64,000 bases of DNA from Cinnamomum chago (taxonomy: Eukaryota; Streptophyta; Magnoliopsida; Laurales; Lauraceae), in contig CP142461.1 in the NCBI GenBank assembly GCA_038049695.1, forward strand, positions 24,001,001 to 24,065,000, in the 5' to 3' direction. Below, in pieces: positions 1 to 11,837 of the stretch (position 1 is the stretch's first letter; each line of letters starts with the position of its first letter). Both the position numbers and the translations under genes were made by a program. Below the pieces are notes generated by a model. That model was not told the origin of the DNA. It saw only the letters and a list, made by a program, of their open reading frames with translations, and did not search any database.

Positions 1-280
1 CCTACCAGCATACGGCTGAGGTAGTATAGAGCAGCTTCTTTTCCCTCATCATTCTCTTGTACGAGCAGGGCGCCCAAGGAATGGTCGAGAGCTCTTGTGT
101 ACAAGATGAATGGTTTTCCAGTGGTAAGGCAGCCAGCACTGGAGGTTTGGTCAAGTATGACTTGATATCTTGAAATGCTGCTTCACATTCAGTATCCCAA
201 ACAAAGTTCACACCTTTCTTCATCAATAGAGAGAAAGGACGCATTTCTCGAGAGATTGGAGATGAACCATCTGATGTATG
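1..280 (-). pseudogene. Tat-type pol fragment, RT/RNase H connection region
   Basis: The minus-strand reading contains PFSLLMKKGVNFVWD followed by an AAFQDIKSYL stretch. This is the segment that links the reverse transcriptase thumb to RNase H in plant Gypsy elements. It is the downstream half of the remnant whose upstream half lies at 3481-3934. It is a fossil fragment and continues beyond the left edge of the window. Confidence 0.75.
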
Positions 281-3200
281 TGTCGCGACCCCGGACCGGG
301 AATTCGAATCCGGGATCGGGACATTAGTAGTAGTGAATGATGATTGATGATGATTATCTACATCCACAATATACAATTTATTTAATTTCCCACAGGTGTC
401 CGCGGTGAGGATATCACAACCTTGCATGAATATTTCTTTTTAGTGCGGAAGCGTGTAGCAAATCAAATAGTAGACTATCTCTAATCATGCAAGCATTAAT
501 ATCCAATATCAAAACTGTATCAGAATGAGCAATGATCTAAAGCAAGTTTCCCAAAAGTTGTTAAAGTTAGACAAAATATCATTTAGTTACATTCCCCAAA
601 ATTAGAGGCCAACAAAGGCCAATATTACAAAATAATAACCCAAAAGAATGGTTAAAAACTTCTCCCCAAAATGTTACGCCTCTTGGCAACCCGATGTCTA
701 CATGACATCGTCAGCACGCCACTCAACTAGAGGTTGCAGCTCACCTACCGCCTCCTCCGGCTCCTCCTCAAGGAAACCGGCAACGGGACCTGAGTACCAA
801 AGCAAAGGATCAGACACGATGGTCTGGCAAGAGAGTGAGAAGATGCAACAACATAAAATAGATGAAATATCTCGAAAAGCAAGGAAATCTGTTTAAGCAA
901 GAACTCTCATAAGACAGATAAATCCTTTGCTAGAAAACATGTAAACAAGATAAAACACATGAGGTAACCAAGGGATCGGGAACTCACAAGATGGCAATCA
1001 CATAAAGCTAAGTCCTCTGTCACTAAAGTGACAACAATATCACGGGATGTTGATCTCAGTCACGCAAGGTGAGGAGATACAACGCAAATCATATATACAA
1101 TATAAATATACGGGAACGGGACCACGGTAGCGAACCGGGTATCGGGATCCAAACTGCAGCTGGCGGGACGGGAGAGGGATTTCCAAGTCGGTGGATCAAA
1201 CCGACAAGGTATCCAAGCTTAGTGATGCCGACACATAGGTTAAATAACACATCGATACATATGCAAGTAAATCAAGTACAAGTAAATCAATGAACGGGCA
1301 AGAATATCCAATTGTATAACTTTCATTTCATGTCGGGCAATACTCTTCGGGACAAGTCAATATTACTAGTATAACCATCAAGATTTCGGGAAAACAGATC
1401 ATGTAAAGTAAATCTTGGAAATGAAGAAATAACATGCACTATAACAATTTCCGGGAAAATATTGATTTCAAGATCTATTTAAGTGAATAGGGGTCCCGTA
1501 TGTCGATTATGGAAATGATTTGGTACTCTTGAGTTTGAAGACATTCCGGGCTCCTTATGCACTTTTACTATTTTTAAAACTTAACATGAGCTTATGGTTA
1601 GAACTAGGTATTACCATAGAAGATCAAGACAATATACGGTCCATCCTAAGTATGATGTCAACTCGGAACCATCGAGCAACCTACTCAGTCACCGAAAGGA
1701 ATAGAATTCGCGATACCCAAGGAAATAGACTTTGCATTTAGGTATGAAGAAGATATCGTGTCGTTCCATCCCGTTCGAGATTGAATAGATTGAACTTCGA
1801 TGCACTCCGAACCAACCGTGAAGAGCATCGGCTCAAGACGCTCTCACATATGGTCAAGTGAGTCCAAAGAGGGTAGCCAAGGTCCACAAAAAAAATAAAT
1901 CTCAAAACCCACTGGACTCCGAAATTTCTGTACCAGTGCATTAAAACAGTTCAACGTTATCCCAACGTGGCCTATGCCAGGCAGACCGCATCGCTCGAGC
2001 GAATCGAAGAGTTCGCTCGAGCGAACTCATCAGTCGAGCGGTTATTTAAATGCGTTCGAGCGACCAAGCTACTGGAAATGCCCGAATCCTTTCCTGGACA
2101 GTTCGCTCGAGCGAAGTGTCATGGTCGCTCGAGCGAATGGTCCAGAAATGGATTCCGGACCAGTTCAGCTGTCCTCTTTCTCTTCCTTTTTACAACCTTC
2201 CTCCAGCCCTTCATATGCATCAAATGAGGAGTCTATTTCTCCACTCAAACTACATCAAATCCCTCCTCTAATCCATCATATTCTCCTCCATCAACCATGC
2301 ATTCAACACAAGGAAAAGGGAGGAGGAAATCATTTCACAATATATATATATACATTTGAACAAAACAGTGAGACATTCAATGCTATGAACTACCATTCCT
2401 CTATGCTCATAAATCTGCCATTAATGCTCTATCATGAGTATTCATCTCAAAACAAACCATAAATATGCATTAATGGGAAGTAGCCAAAATCCATGAAAGC
2501 TTAGGAAAATCATTCATTCACTTGCCTTAGGTCTTCAAACAATGAAATCAAGCTCTATAAAGTCTTCCAAGACAATGAATCCAAGCTACAAGGCAAAACC
2601 CCAAAAATAAAACCTTAAAATGGGTTACACCAAGAATGAAATTGAAAGGACTTTCAATAATGTAAATGGGGCTTATCAAGAGCTAGAGGAACACTAATCT
2701 AGGAGATGGGGATGATTACTTACCTTTAAGGTCCTCTAATGGCAATGGCAGGCTCAAAGGAGGTCTTGAAATGGATGATTTGCTCCACAAAAGCTATTGA
2801 AAAAAAGCTCTCAAGGAGATGAAGAAGGTGATGACCTCCACTCTCCTATTGGTGCAAGCTTGGAAGTGGATTGAGTGATGGGAAGCAAGAAGAAGAAGGA
2901 GTTGCTCAAAACGCCCTAGTTTTCTCTCTTGTGTTGGAAAAATGAAAATGGAAGGGTAGGGTCTCCTATTGTAGCAAGTGAGGAGTGGGTTCCACCACTA
3001 ACAATCTACTTAGGCTGAAATCATCTCTCTCGAGACCTCAGATGAATTCGACAAAGAAGGAAGAAATGTTCGTCGAAATATCTAGTTTCCAAAAAGTATA
3101 GGTTTCGCGGGTTTCAGGAATATCATGTTTTGGGTACAGATTTGGTGTGCAATGACTGTTTTGCCCTCAAGGCCATGAAATCGGATTTCGGGATCTCAAA

Positions 3201-3480
3201 TGAACATGGGATCAACATGAAAGTTGAATGAAATAACAATACCAATAAAACGGGATTAAAATCATGAATGTAAAAACCTTCGATAAATCCTCAAACATAT
3301 GCAATGTCAAGAAAGGGAACCCCCAAAGGGAGAGCACAAAGTAAATCAGAACGTTTGAATTAGCTCAAAGCTAGAATCACAGCTAATCCAAACCCGACTT
3401 AACAAAAACACTAATCGAGCTTAGCACTAACACGCAACTTAATTAGCACTAATCGGGTTCACTCGGGTCGGGGTCTTACA
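281..3480 (-). mobile_element. Solo LTR, 3-kb Gypsy-type family (copy A)
   Basis: A 3200 bp unit runs from TGTCGCGACCCC to GGGGTCTTACA and is flanked by the 5 bp direct repeat GTATG (276-280 and 3481-3485). It has no coding capacity and no partner LTR, so it is read as a solo LTR. I set the sense strand as minus, so that the LTR begins TGTAAGACCCCGACC, because the related copy C has a TATA box and AATAAA signals in that direction. The TGTAAGACCCC start resembles chromovirus Tekay/Del LTRs, but no internal region is present to confirm the lineage. It looks whole as a solo LTR. Confidence 0.85.
1983..2136. repeat. Palindromic-word array (CGCTCGAGCG) in LTR copy A
   Basis: About six copies of the 14 bp palindrome TTCGCTCGAGCGAA or close variants lie in roughly 150 bp, separated by unrelated spacers. 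In the sense direction they sit about 1.35-1.5 kb from the LTR start, the same slot as in copies C, E, F and G. Confidence 0.85.
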
Positions 3481-3934
3481 GTATGCCAATCTTCCTTGAA
3501 GTACTTTCAGTTCTCTAAAGGTTCTTGGAGAAGGCATTTCTAGAATAGCCTTGACTTTGATGGGGTCAAGTTCTACTCCAGCTTTCCAAACTATGAATCC
3601 GAGGAACTTACCTGATGAGACGGCAAAGAAGCATTTCAAGGGATTCATTCGCAGTTTGTGTTTGCGAAGTCGGAGGAAGACTTCCCGAAGGTCTTTCAGA
3701 TGGTCTTCTTTTCTTCTGCTTTTGACGGCGAGGTCATCAACGTAACATTCAACCGTCTTGTGCTGCATATCTTGGAATATTTTCATCATAGCCCTCTAAT
3801 ATGTGGCACCAGCATTTTTCAGACCAAATGGCATGACAGTGTAGCAATACACGCCAAATGGGGTTCGAAATGATGTGTGTTTTTCATTTTTAGGATGCAT
3901 CTTTATCTGATTGTAGCCAAAGAATCCATCCATG
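3481..3934 (-). pseudogene. Tat-type reverse transcriptase fragment
   Basis: The minus strand reads a plant Gypsy reverse transcriptase palm: a VMPFGLKNAGAT-like segment near 3800-3850, then the catalytic YVDD box and a KCFFAVSSGKFLGF stretch. The words match the Tat/Ogre lineage better than Athila or chromoviruses. The fragment ends abruptly at 3934, where a Copia-type LTR begins. It is a fossil; only part of the domain is present. Confidence 0.8.
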
Positions 3935-4402
3935 TGAAAGTCCTGGATCCGAACCCTAGAGGGGGGGTGAATAGGGTGAGCTTCAAAATAGTGACCAATT
4001 ATGACAAATTTTAACTTCTTTAAAATAAACTAGTCACAAGTGGTGATTAAGTAAATAAATGCAGAAGCTTATAAAAATAATCACCACAAAGCATGCACCA
4101 TCACACAAGGGTTTATAGTGGTTCGACCTCAATGCCTACATCCACTACCGGCTTGTGATCCAAGACCCCACCGGATTTCCACTATTTATGATTTTCAATT
4201 GGCTAAGCAATAACCTTTACAATGTGTTTTTCTAGGCTAAGCAATAACCTCTACACTATGCTTTTCTTAGGCTAAGCAATAACCTCTTCAACCAAAAGGT
4301 TGATTATCTCTCTAAGTAGTGTCTATAATACACTTGATGGAGATACAATTAATAGCTCATTACAATGCCTCTTAATTAGGCGGATTTGAAAGTGAAAGTC
4401 CA

Positions 4403-4404
<2 letters not shown>

Positions 4405-4441
<37 letters not shown>
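4405..4441. repeat. (CA)n microsatellite
   Basis: An uninterrupted CA repeat of about 37 bp lies inside the left Copia-type LTR. The right arm has a much shorter run near 9349-9363, so the array length differs between family members. Confidence 0.95.
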
Positions 4442-4444
<3 letters not shown>

Positions 4445-5306
4445 TGAATGCAAAGATGAATGCACAATGTGTATGTATGATGTCCTCAATCAATTTGAAA
4501 ATGAAAGCTCATAAATGTATGCCTAAGGCTTTTGAAAGTTTTAGCTCAAAAAAATATTTATGATTGAGGAAAGAATGCTAACCACATGTTAAAAATAACT
4601 TGTAAAAGATATACATATGTATTCTAAACAAGTTGTGAAATTCTAAGAACAAAAACATGCGATGCATAGGGATGTTAATCAAATTAACAATGTAGCTCAA
4701 TATGTGTATGCTATAAGCATAAAACATAAAAATAGATTTGATTGAAGTTAGGGGACAAATCATATGTAATTATAAATTCAACTTGAAAATGATATACCTA
4801 TCAAAGCAAGGCAAGTTGTGAAACTTTAAAACAAAAGTACATATGATTTGTGAAGTTGTTGAATCCAAAACATAAGATAGATTTGAAAGAGATTTTCTTA
4901 TGATGAAAAACAACCACCATAGATTCAACCAAGTATAGGAATCATGTTACATATAATTTCAAAGATGTTTTCATTAACATGATTTACTTAGATATACCAA
5001 TTTAAGTATTACTTGGATTGACTCAAGGTGATGCATCCAAAACAATAAATCAATTCAAAACATATACATGTTAAGGACACAACAAAACATAGTTTATCAT
5101 GCTAGAAAAGATTTGCCAATAATAAAGCAAAGCATGACAACATATGGTTAAGGAAAGTAAAGCTTACTTAGTGATTTAACTCAATCAAACTAGGCTTTAG
5201 CTTTCCAAATGACCCCTTTCATCCCTTAGCTCATTTCCCTTTGATTGGCCTCAAAACACCTCAAGGAGGGCCTCTTTGTTCCTCTCATTTTTCAAAGGAA
5301 TGAACC

Positions 5307-5319
5307 ACTATTTATACCC
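5307..5319 (-). promoter_or_regulatory. TATA box of the left Copia-type LTR
   Basis: The minus strand reads GGGTATAAATAGT. It lies 20-30 bp downstream, in LTR sense, of the palindromic GTCGAC word array at 5339-5480. The same order (array, then TATA) recurs at 8831, 58364 and 61612. Confidence 0.6.
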
Positions 5320-5338
5320 AAAAAATGGGTTTCTGCGA

Positions 5339-5480
5339 ATGCCCAGTCGACCTGGTACAGAGCCCGGTCAACCTGGCTTCAAACGGTCAGAAAAATGACC
5401 GTTGGAAGAGCCAACGGCTCTTTGCCCCGGTCAACCGCGCAGTGCGGCCAGTCGACCGGCCACACTGCAGGTCGACCCGG
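5339..5480. repeat. Palindromic-word array (GGTCGACC type), left inverted arm
   Basis: Several words built on GTCGAC or GGTCAACC occur in about 140 bp, for example AGTCGACCTGG, CCAGTCGACCGGCC and AGGTCGACCC. In their midst an imperfect hairpin, AACGGTCA with TGACCGTT (about 5381-5402), precedes a second small inverted repeat around GAGCCAACGGCTC. The array is GC-rich in an AT-rich LTR. Confidence 0.8.
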
Positions 5481-5844
5481 GCCTGGGACCAAAATTCCCT
5501 AAAAAAGCATATTTCAAAGTGATTTCTTGTGGGAACTTTTGGGCCACTGAATCAAGCTTGGAATCATGATTTAAATCAAACTAAGAGGGTAAAAATCATG
5601 AAACATAAAAAGCCTAAAAAGATTCGAAACATTTAAAACATAGACTAGCTTGATTTGATAAAACTTCTTTTCAAAACAAATTGCATCCAATGTTTAAAAT
5701 CAAAACATGCATAAATCAATATTTCTAACAATGCATGTGTAAAACAAGATTTCAAGTTTTTCTAAAACAATGCATGTGTGAAAATTTAAATGATGCTAGA
5801 ATGATAATGCATCCATCAAATTGCAATACACAAAATTCCTAACA

Positions 5845-8291
5845 ATCTCTCCCTTTGCAATTTGATGGCAACTTACTCAACACCAAATTTTACACACTAA
5901 GTCTTCAGCTCCCCCTAAACTGGACAAGTCTTGAAATCTCTTGGATGCTTCTTCTCATAGCTTGGGCTCTTGGACTTTTTCTTCATTCTTCTTGATGCTT
6001 GGAGCTTGATCATTCTTCAAGCTTTTTTTTCATCTTTCTCTCTATGGCCAAGCATCTTCTTTAGCTCCCAAGCTTTCTTTCATCTTTCAACTCTCCCCTT
6101 TTGACCACGCACTCTCTCTCCCTTTGGCAAGATATGCATTCTCTCCCCCTGTAGAAGATCATACAATATCTCCCCTTAGGAAGCTTGGACATTCTCTTCC
6201 CCTTTAGATAACTTGAATGTTCTCTCCCCCTTTGACATTAAATTGCAAAGGTACCTACACACATGAAATAAGAAAAATACCATTTAGTAGCACCTGTTAA
6301 CAAAAGAAATCGAAAATAAAATACATAACAGGTTATCATGTATGGAAGTAAACTCTAAGGGTTCAAAGTCAATCCAAGGGTCAATTTGATCAAAACTAAT
6401 ACTTCCTATGAAGGTTTACACTCCCCCTCAATCCATTCTCTCCTTTGTCAAACTTTTGAAAAAGATATAACTATTTGGTTCAAGAAGAAGATGGTTTAAC
6501 CAATTGAGGGTCAACTTCAGGGAAAGGATTAAACACGTTTAACTATAGAGCACAATATGATCAAATTACCAAAAGAGAGTAAGGTCAAGGCGATCATGGA
6601 TACCAATTGGAAAAACAAAGAATACCAATTGAGATTCAATGATAAGACTATAAAATCAATCACTTTAAAATGGAGTTATAAAGATATAACTATTAAGATA
6701 AATCCAAATTAGAGCTATCCATGATGAAATGGGGTTTACTAAACATAGCATCAATCAATTTAACTATGAAAATCATATGCTATGAAAGTTTTGAAATCAT
6801 TTCATTCAATCAAAAAAAAAATGACTATCATGTGCAAGATGAGTGAAATGAAATTCAAACATGAAGCCAACCTCAACTAATAACCAACCAAGATTATGAA
6901 TATATAAACATGGAGGTCATGAGATTTACCTATATGAGCAAGAGAGGTGGTAAACATGAAAATTATGGTGCTAATGAAATGTGACATGGAACTAAAATAT
7001 ATGACTATGAAGTTCAATCCAATGTATACAAGGTCTATCACATTCTCAAGATAAGACATCAATTGGATATGAAATCAATTGAAAATTATACCATGATTAA
7101 GAGCAAGAATGTGACAAACACAAAATTCCATCAAGCATCATAAATGGATATTCATCACTTTTAATGATATAACTAATGAGCATAGTAATAAACAAGATAA
7201 ATCGCAACGCAAAAGGATATAACTTGGTAATGCATGCAATTTTCAAAGTGACAAAATCATATGAATTCAACATCTAAGATATCCATCAAACATATAGATA
7301 TATGAGGGATGGATTTCAAAGAGTTTCATATTATCAAGATCACTACTATGATGTTGAAACATATACAAGGATGACATCACTTAGAGAATATACATGAATC
7401 AACATCATAACCATCCAAAAAGAAATGACTAGAAGGCATAAAGGATGGATTTGAGTTCTAGTATGGTTTCTACAAATATAACTAAGATCACAGCCATACA
7501 TAGAACGATTTGACATTTGCATAGAGAGGATCAATCAACACTCAAGATCTAACTCATACCATATCATCAATAAAGAATATAACTATGCAAGCACAAGAAG
7601 GTATGATGTTAGAGGGACATCATGGATCGCATATAGATGAAGATGGATCTCATATATGGGTATACCTATTAAGAACAATGAATTAATTCCAATTCATCTA
7701 AAATGATCCATTAACCTATCATGCAACATCTCCACTCTAGCAAATGTACAAAGCTTACAATGCAATGGGAAATGGATATGAGGATTATACCAAATGAGCT
7801 TAGCACACTAAATCACATATGTACTTATTAGGCTCAAATGACAATAAAACAAAAGATTTTACTATAAAGCACATAAACAATCATCAATTTACATTAATGA
7901 AAATATATACCAAGTTAGGCTCAACCATGCAAATCAATGAAACCATATCCAACCACGCAACGTAAGACCTCAAAATCAATTTGCATAAAAAGAATGTAAC
8001 TAAATGAGCAAAGATGCAAATTGTTTGTAAAAATTATTTCCTTCCAAACGATATAATCATAATTAAGCAAAAGGAGATAAATTCAAGGAACATGCATCTA
8101 TAAATACAACCAATAAAGCTTAGAACATTTTCCAAAGTTTTTCAAATCACTTCAATATTTAAAATTCCATCAATGAATCATTTATAGAATTATGAGCAAG
8201 CGATTTTCAAAAACAAGAAGTGTACTACTATAAAATTTCAATTTTTATTCTAAAAATGACAATAGACACTCATACAAATTGAACACATATT
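5845..8291. other. AT-rich spacer between inverted LTR arms
   Basis: 2.4 kb without a recognisable reading frame. The left end (5845-6250) is full of CTCCCCCT-like words seen next to Copia polypurine tracts. The rest is AT-rich and contains the word ATATAACT at least six times between about 6460 and 7580, suggesting an eroded repeat. It is probably the non-coding 3' portion of the Copia element whose 3' LTR lies to the left. I see no primer-binding site and no polypurine tract before 8292. Confidence 0.6.
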
Positions 8292-8654
8292 TGTTAGGAG
8301 TTTTGTATATTTCAATTTGATGGATGCATTAACTCTTTAGCATCATTTGAATTTTCACACTTGCATTGATTTAGAAAAACTTGAAATCTTGATTTACACA
8401 TGCATTGTTTTTAAAACTTGTAGAAATATTGTTTTACGCATGTTTTGTTTTTAAACTTGGATGCAATTAGTTTTGAAAAGAAGTTTTAGAAATCAAGCAA
8501 GCCTATGTTTTAAATCTTTCAAATCATTTTAGGCTTTTTGTGTTTCATGATTTTAAGCCTCTTAGTTTGATTTAAATCATGATTCAAAGCTTGATTTAAT
8601 GGCCCATAAGTTCCCTTCAAGAAATTCTTTGAAAAACACTATTTTAGGGAATTT

Positions 8655-8812
8655 TGGTCCTAAGTCCGGTTCGACCCGCAGTGGGCTCAGTCGACCGGCC
8701 CAAGGGACCCGGTCGACCGAACACACTGCGCGGTCGACCGGGTAAAGAGTCGTTGTGCTCTTTTCAAACGGTCAGTTTTATGACCGTTGAAGGCTAGGTT
8801 GACCGGGGACTA
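8655..8812. repeat. Palindromic-word array (GGTCGACC type), right inverted arm
   Basis: Words such as AGTCGACCGGCC, CGGTCGACCGA and GCGGTCGACCGGG, plus an AACGGTCA/TGACCGTT hairpin near 8767-8788, lie directly upstream of the TATA box at 8831. The layout matches the left arm although individual words differ. Confidence 0.8.
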
Positions 8813-8830
8813 GCTATTGGGTAGTTTTTT

Positions 8831-8840
8831 GCTATAAAAT
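8831..8840 (+). promoter_or_regulatory. TATA box of the right Copia-type LTR
   Basis: GCTATAAAAT follows the palindrome array by about 20 bp in the LTR sense direction, giving a plausible U3 core promoter. Confidence 0.6.
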
Positions 8841-9896
8841 GAAGTTCATTCCTTTGACAAAGTTGCAGATTTTTAAAACATTATTGAGGTGTTTGGAGAC
8901 AAGACAAAGGGGATGAATTTTAGCATTATAACTATGATGTGTTGAATCCATTCTTATTTTAATCTTTGATCTAAGTTGGATTGGATTCTTCACTTTGATT
9001 TCAAACCAAGTTTTGTTTTAAAATCTTCATTAATCATGCTTAGCCTAAATCTTTGATTTCTTTTATAGCATGATTCGTTTACTTGGTTGAAACATTATTT
9101 GTTGTTTTCATTCATTTAAACCTTAGTCAAATTTGTTTAGTTTTGAAAACAACATTGTATATGCATCACATGTTTTAAGTTAATCATTTTCATACAACTT
9201 GTGAGTCTTTGATTTTCATATCATTAACAAGTTGATATTCATACATGTGATTTGCATTAAACTTCAATCAAATCTTTTGTGTGCCTTAAACTTTGAAATG
9301 CTTTAAGCATATATTAATTGAGCTTTGTTTTTAACTTGATTGAAGTTATCACACACACACACATCATGAGCATACATCTTTGCACTCATTTAGTGTTTGT
9401 GTGAGTTACTTTTTCACTTTCATATCCGCCTATTTTAGAGGCAAATATATTGAGCTTAAATTGTATCTCTTTGGGTGTTTTTGTAGACACTTCTTTAAGA
9501 GAAATCTTTTTCTTGTAAAGGTTATTGCTTAGCCTAAGAAAAGCATTGTGTAAAGGTTATTGCTTAGCCTAAAAAAGCATCTTGTAAAGGTTGTTGTTTA
9601 GCCTAGAAAAACAACGTTGTAAAGCTTATTGCTTAGCCTTTTAAAAAGCATAGTCAGTGGAAATCCGGTGGGGGTGATTAGATCACAAGCCGGTAGTGGA
9701 TGTAGGCATTGAGGCCGAACCACTATAAATCACTGTGTGGTGGTGGATGTGTTGTGGTGATTCTTTTTAGCTTCCGCATTTTTTTGTTTTTCATCACTTG
9801 TGACTAGTTTATTTTTAAGAAGTTAAAATTGGTCATAATTGAAGCTCACCCTATTCACCCCCCCCCCCCTCTAGGGTTAGGATCCCAGGACTTTCA

Positions 9897-10209
9897 ATAT
9901 TTTCCATACCAAGAGATATAACTTGAAAAATCAATGGAAAACTTAAATTTTCCAAAGGTAGAAATTTTCCAAAAATCTCATCTCATGTTTTTTTTCTTTT
10001 GATGCAAGATCCAACATAGGCCACCAACTAGAAAGGAACCTAAGAATTCAGGCATCGCGTTCTCAAATGACCGGAGTCCCACCGGGTATGCCAACTTGAT
10101 GGACCCGATTTCCTTCCTTTCCTTCCCCATCCGTCCCCGGGGTCACCGAGAGGACCGAATGGAGGGAAAAAAGGGAGAGAAAGGCGGGTATCAACATTTT
10201 TGTACGGGT
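9897..10209. other. Unassigned repeat DNA right of the inverted pair
   Basis: No reading frame. It contains GGCGGGTATCAACA near 10184 and the word GGGTATGCCA twice (about 10083 and 10205), which also occurs at 12768. It looks like the edge of an old LTR element but cannot be placed. Confidence 0.4.
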
Positions 10210-10347
10210 ATGCCAGATTTTCTATTCTACTTGGAATTTAGAGATGGTGATCCGGAGATCCACCTTCACAAGTAGAAAGGAAATCAATGTTTTTTCTAAC
10301 TTCCCATTGCACATATATTTAAGAAAAGAGACAAGGTTTTTTTGTTT

Positions 10348-10424
10348 GCCGTGAAAGGCGATTTTGCCGTGAAAGGCGATTTTTTTGCCGTAGGAGGCGA
10401 TTTTATGCCATGAAAGGCGATTTG
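10348..10424. repeat. Short tandem repeat, GCCGTGAAAGGCGATTTT unit
   Basis: Four consecutive imperfect copies of an 18-21 bp unit, each containing the inverted words GCC and GGC around GTGAAA. They differ mainly in T-run length. Confidence 0.85.
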
Positions 10425-11837
10425 CAAATCTCATCAATGAAGAAAGAAAAGAAATGTGATTTTTTTTCTCTTAAAGAAAATACAAAATACAACAGAAAAG
10501 TAAGAAAAGGGATCTGACTTCTCAGGAGACTGCGAGGACACGTTCAGATCGACTGTCGCAAGTCATGTATGGACTTCGCCATCGTCCTTCAGATGAGAAC
10601 ATACAATGCTTTGATTCTTTTGGCTTGACTTGGACTTCAGCTTTTTTAGAGGATAAGGACCAAAGGAAGGTCCTACATCCAATAAAAAAATGAAGAGACG
10701 GGCTGAAAAGCCGCTTCTAGGCCATGTTGAATAGGAGAAAAAAGACCTTTGCCTTGGGGGGAGTGCCCCCCAAGGTACTTCAATCACCTTGTGGTGTTTG
10801 TTGCAGTAGAGTTTCTTCCAAGCTTCTAGGAATTCTGAACGATCTTTCTGGCTGATTTTTCTTCGATTTTTCTGATCCGTTCTTCTTGGAATGCTCTCCT
10901 ATTTATAGGCTTTTGGTAGCCATTTAGGAGGGTTTATGAGCTTTGATGGCTTTAAAGCTTCATGATGGAAGGAGTTACAAGTTTTTATTTCTTGATTTTG
11001 TAACTCCTTTTTCCTTGAATCTGATTGGCCGATGGAGAATGATAGGCTTTTAATCGCCTTTAATCTCCATGATGAGAGGAGTTTCATGGCTTTAATGCCA
11101 TGATGGCTTTGACTTGTAACTCCCATTTCCTTGCTTCAGATTGGGCCGTCCAAAATAATAAGTAAATGACCGCATTTAGTTGGGTCAATTAACAACATTA
11201 AGTGGTTGCCGAGGATTTGAAGAGTCGTGGGCCGTGCCGCACCTTTTGGAATTCTTCTTGCAATGATTGACGATGGATTTTCATGTTGATGGATGTCGGC
11301 TGATCATGCAACTTCAGATATAGATTGCTAACAGCGGGCCGGTACTATCTGCCTTGTCGATTTCTCGATTGGTCGGACAGAAAGTGTACTTTCTTGGTCA
11401 GCCGGTTGGCGATCTTAGAGCGATCAATGACGATTTCGTGCTCTTGACGGCAGATCCGTGATGTTGACGAAGATCGACGGGTTGCAAGCCTCAAAAGTCA
11501 AAATTTTGGAAAATCACAGGGGCTGGACGTCTTGAAATGCGAAAAGGAGCCAGAAAATGGCCTTTTGGTGCAAATTTGGTGACCCGGATTTCCAAGGTCG
11601 CCGCCAACCATGGGGGAATTTTCCCCTTTGGTCGTCGTTTCGTCAGCTGTTTTTTTTATCTTTTTGCTGTTTTTTTTCTCCTGTGTTTTTCTTGACATTT
11701 TCCTCATTTTTTGGCTTGATTCTCCTGAAGAAAACCTGACGAGAAGCCATGGAAATTGGGGCACAAAGTTTCCTATTTTTGAAAAAGCCGAAGATCTTGC
11801 CGCGCAGAGTTACCAATTTTTTCAAGAGTTGAAACTA

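Larger units (their letters stand above)
1..3934 (-). mobile_element. Ty3/Gypsy Tat-lineage pol remnant, split by a solo LTR
   Basis: Two minus-strand stretches (1-280 and 3481-3934) encode adjoining parts of a Gypsy reverse transcriptase and RNase H region. The YVDD box context (CYVDDLAVKSR) is typical of the plant Tat/Ogre lineage. A solo LTR at 281-3480 separates them and is flanked by the 5 bp duplication GTATG. The remnant runs off the left window edge and stops at 3934 against a Copia-type LTR. No gag, integrase or LTR of its own can be assigned with confidence, although the block at 10210-12766 might be its LTR. It is a broken, old copy with a few breaks besides the insertion. Confidence 0.8.
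3935..5844 (-). mobile_element. Copia-type LTR, left arm of an inverted pair
   Basis: In the minus-strand sense this 1.9 kb LTR starts TGTTAGGAATTTTG (ending at 5844) and finishes GGATCCAGGACTTTCA at 3935. It matches the solo LTR at 56639-58898 and the LTR at 45557/63104. Just outside its start, 5845-5860 reads as a purine tract on the minus strand (GCAAAGGGAGAGAT), the expected polypurine tract, so this arm is a 3' LTR. A TATA box on the minus strand lies at 5307-5319. The left flank (CCATG) does not match the sequence right of 9896. Confidence 0.75.
8292..9896 (+). mobile_element. Copia-type LTR, right arm of an inverted pair
   Basis: The same LTR family as 3935-5844 in opposite orientation, from TGTTAGGAGTTTTG to CCAGGACTTTCA, 1.6 kb. 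The outer ends of the two arms mirror each other for hundreds of bases, including the CCCTAGAGG and poly-G block next to the end. No target-site duplication links 3935 with 9896, so this is not one simple insertion. Confidence 0.75.

Noticed and set aside
1974-2462. 162-codon plus-strand frame in LTR copy A
   Set aside because: It crosses the palindrome array and has no domain; the related LTRs do not keep it.
3935-9896. A single DNA transposon with very long terminal inverted repeats
   Set aside because: The arms start and end as TG...CA LTRs, match solo LTR c, one has a polypurine tract, and no target duplication joins the outer ends.
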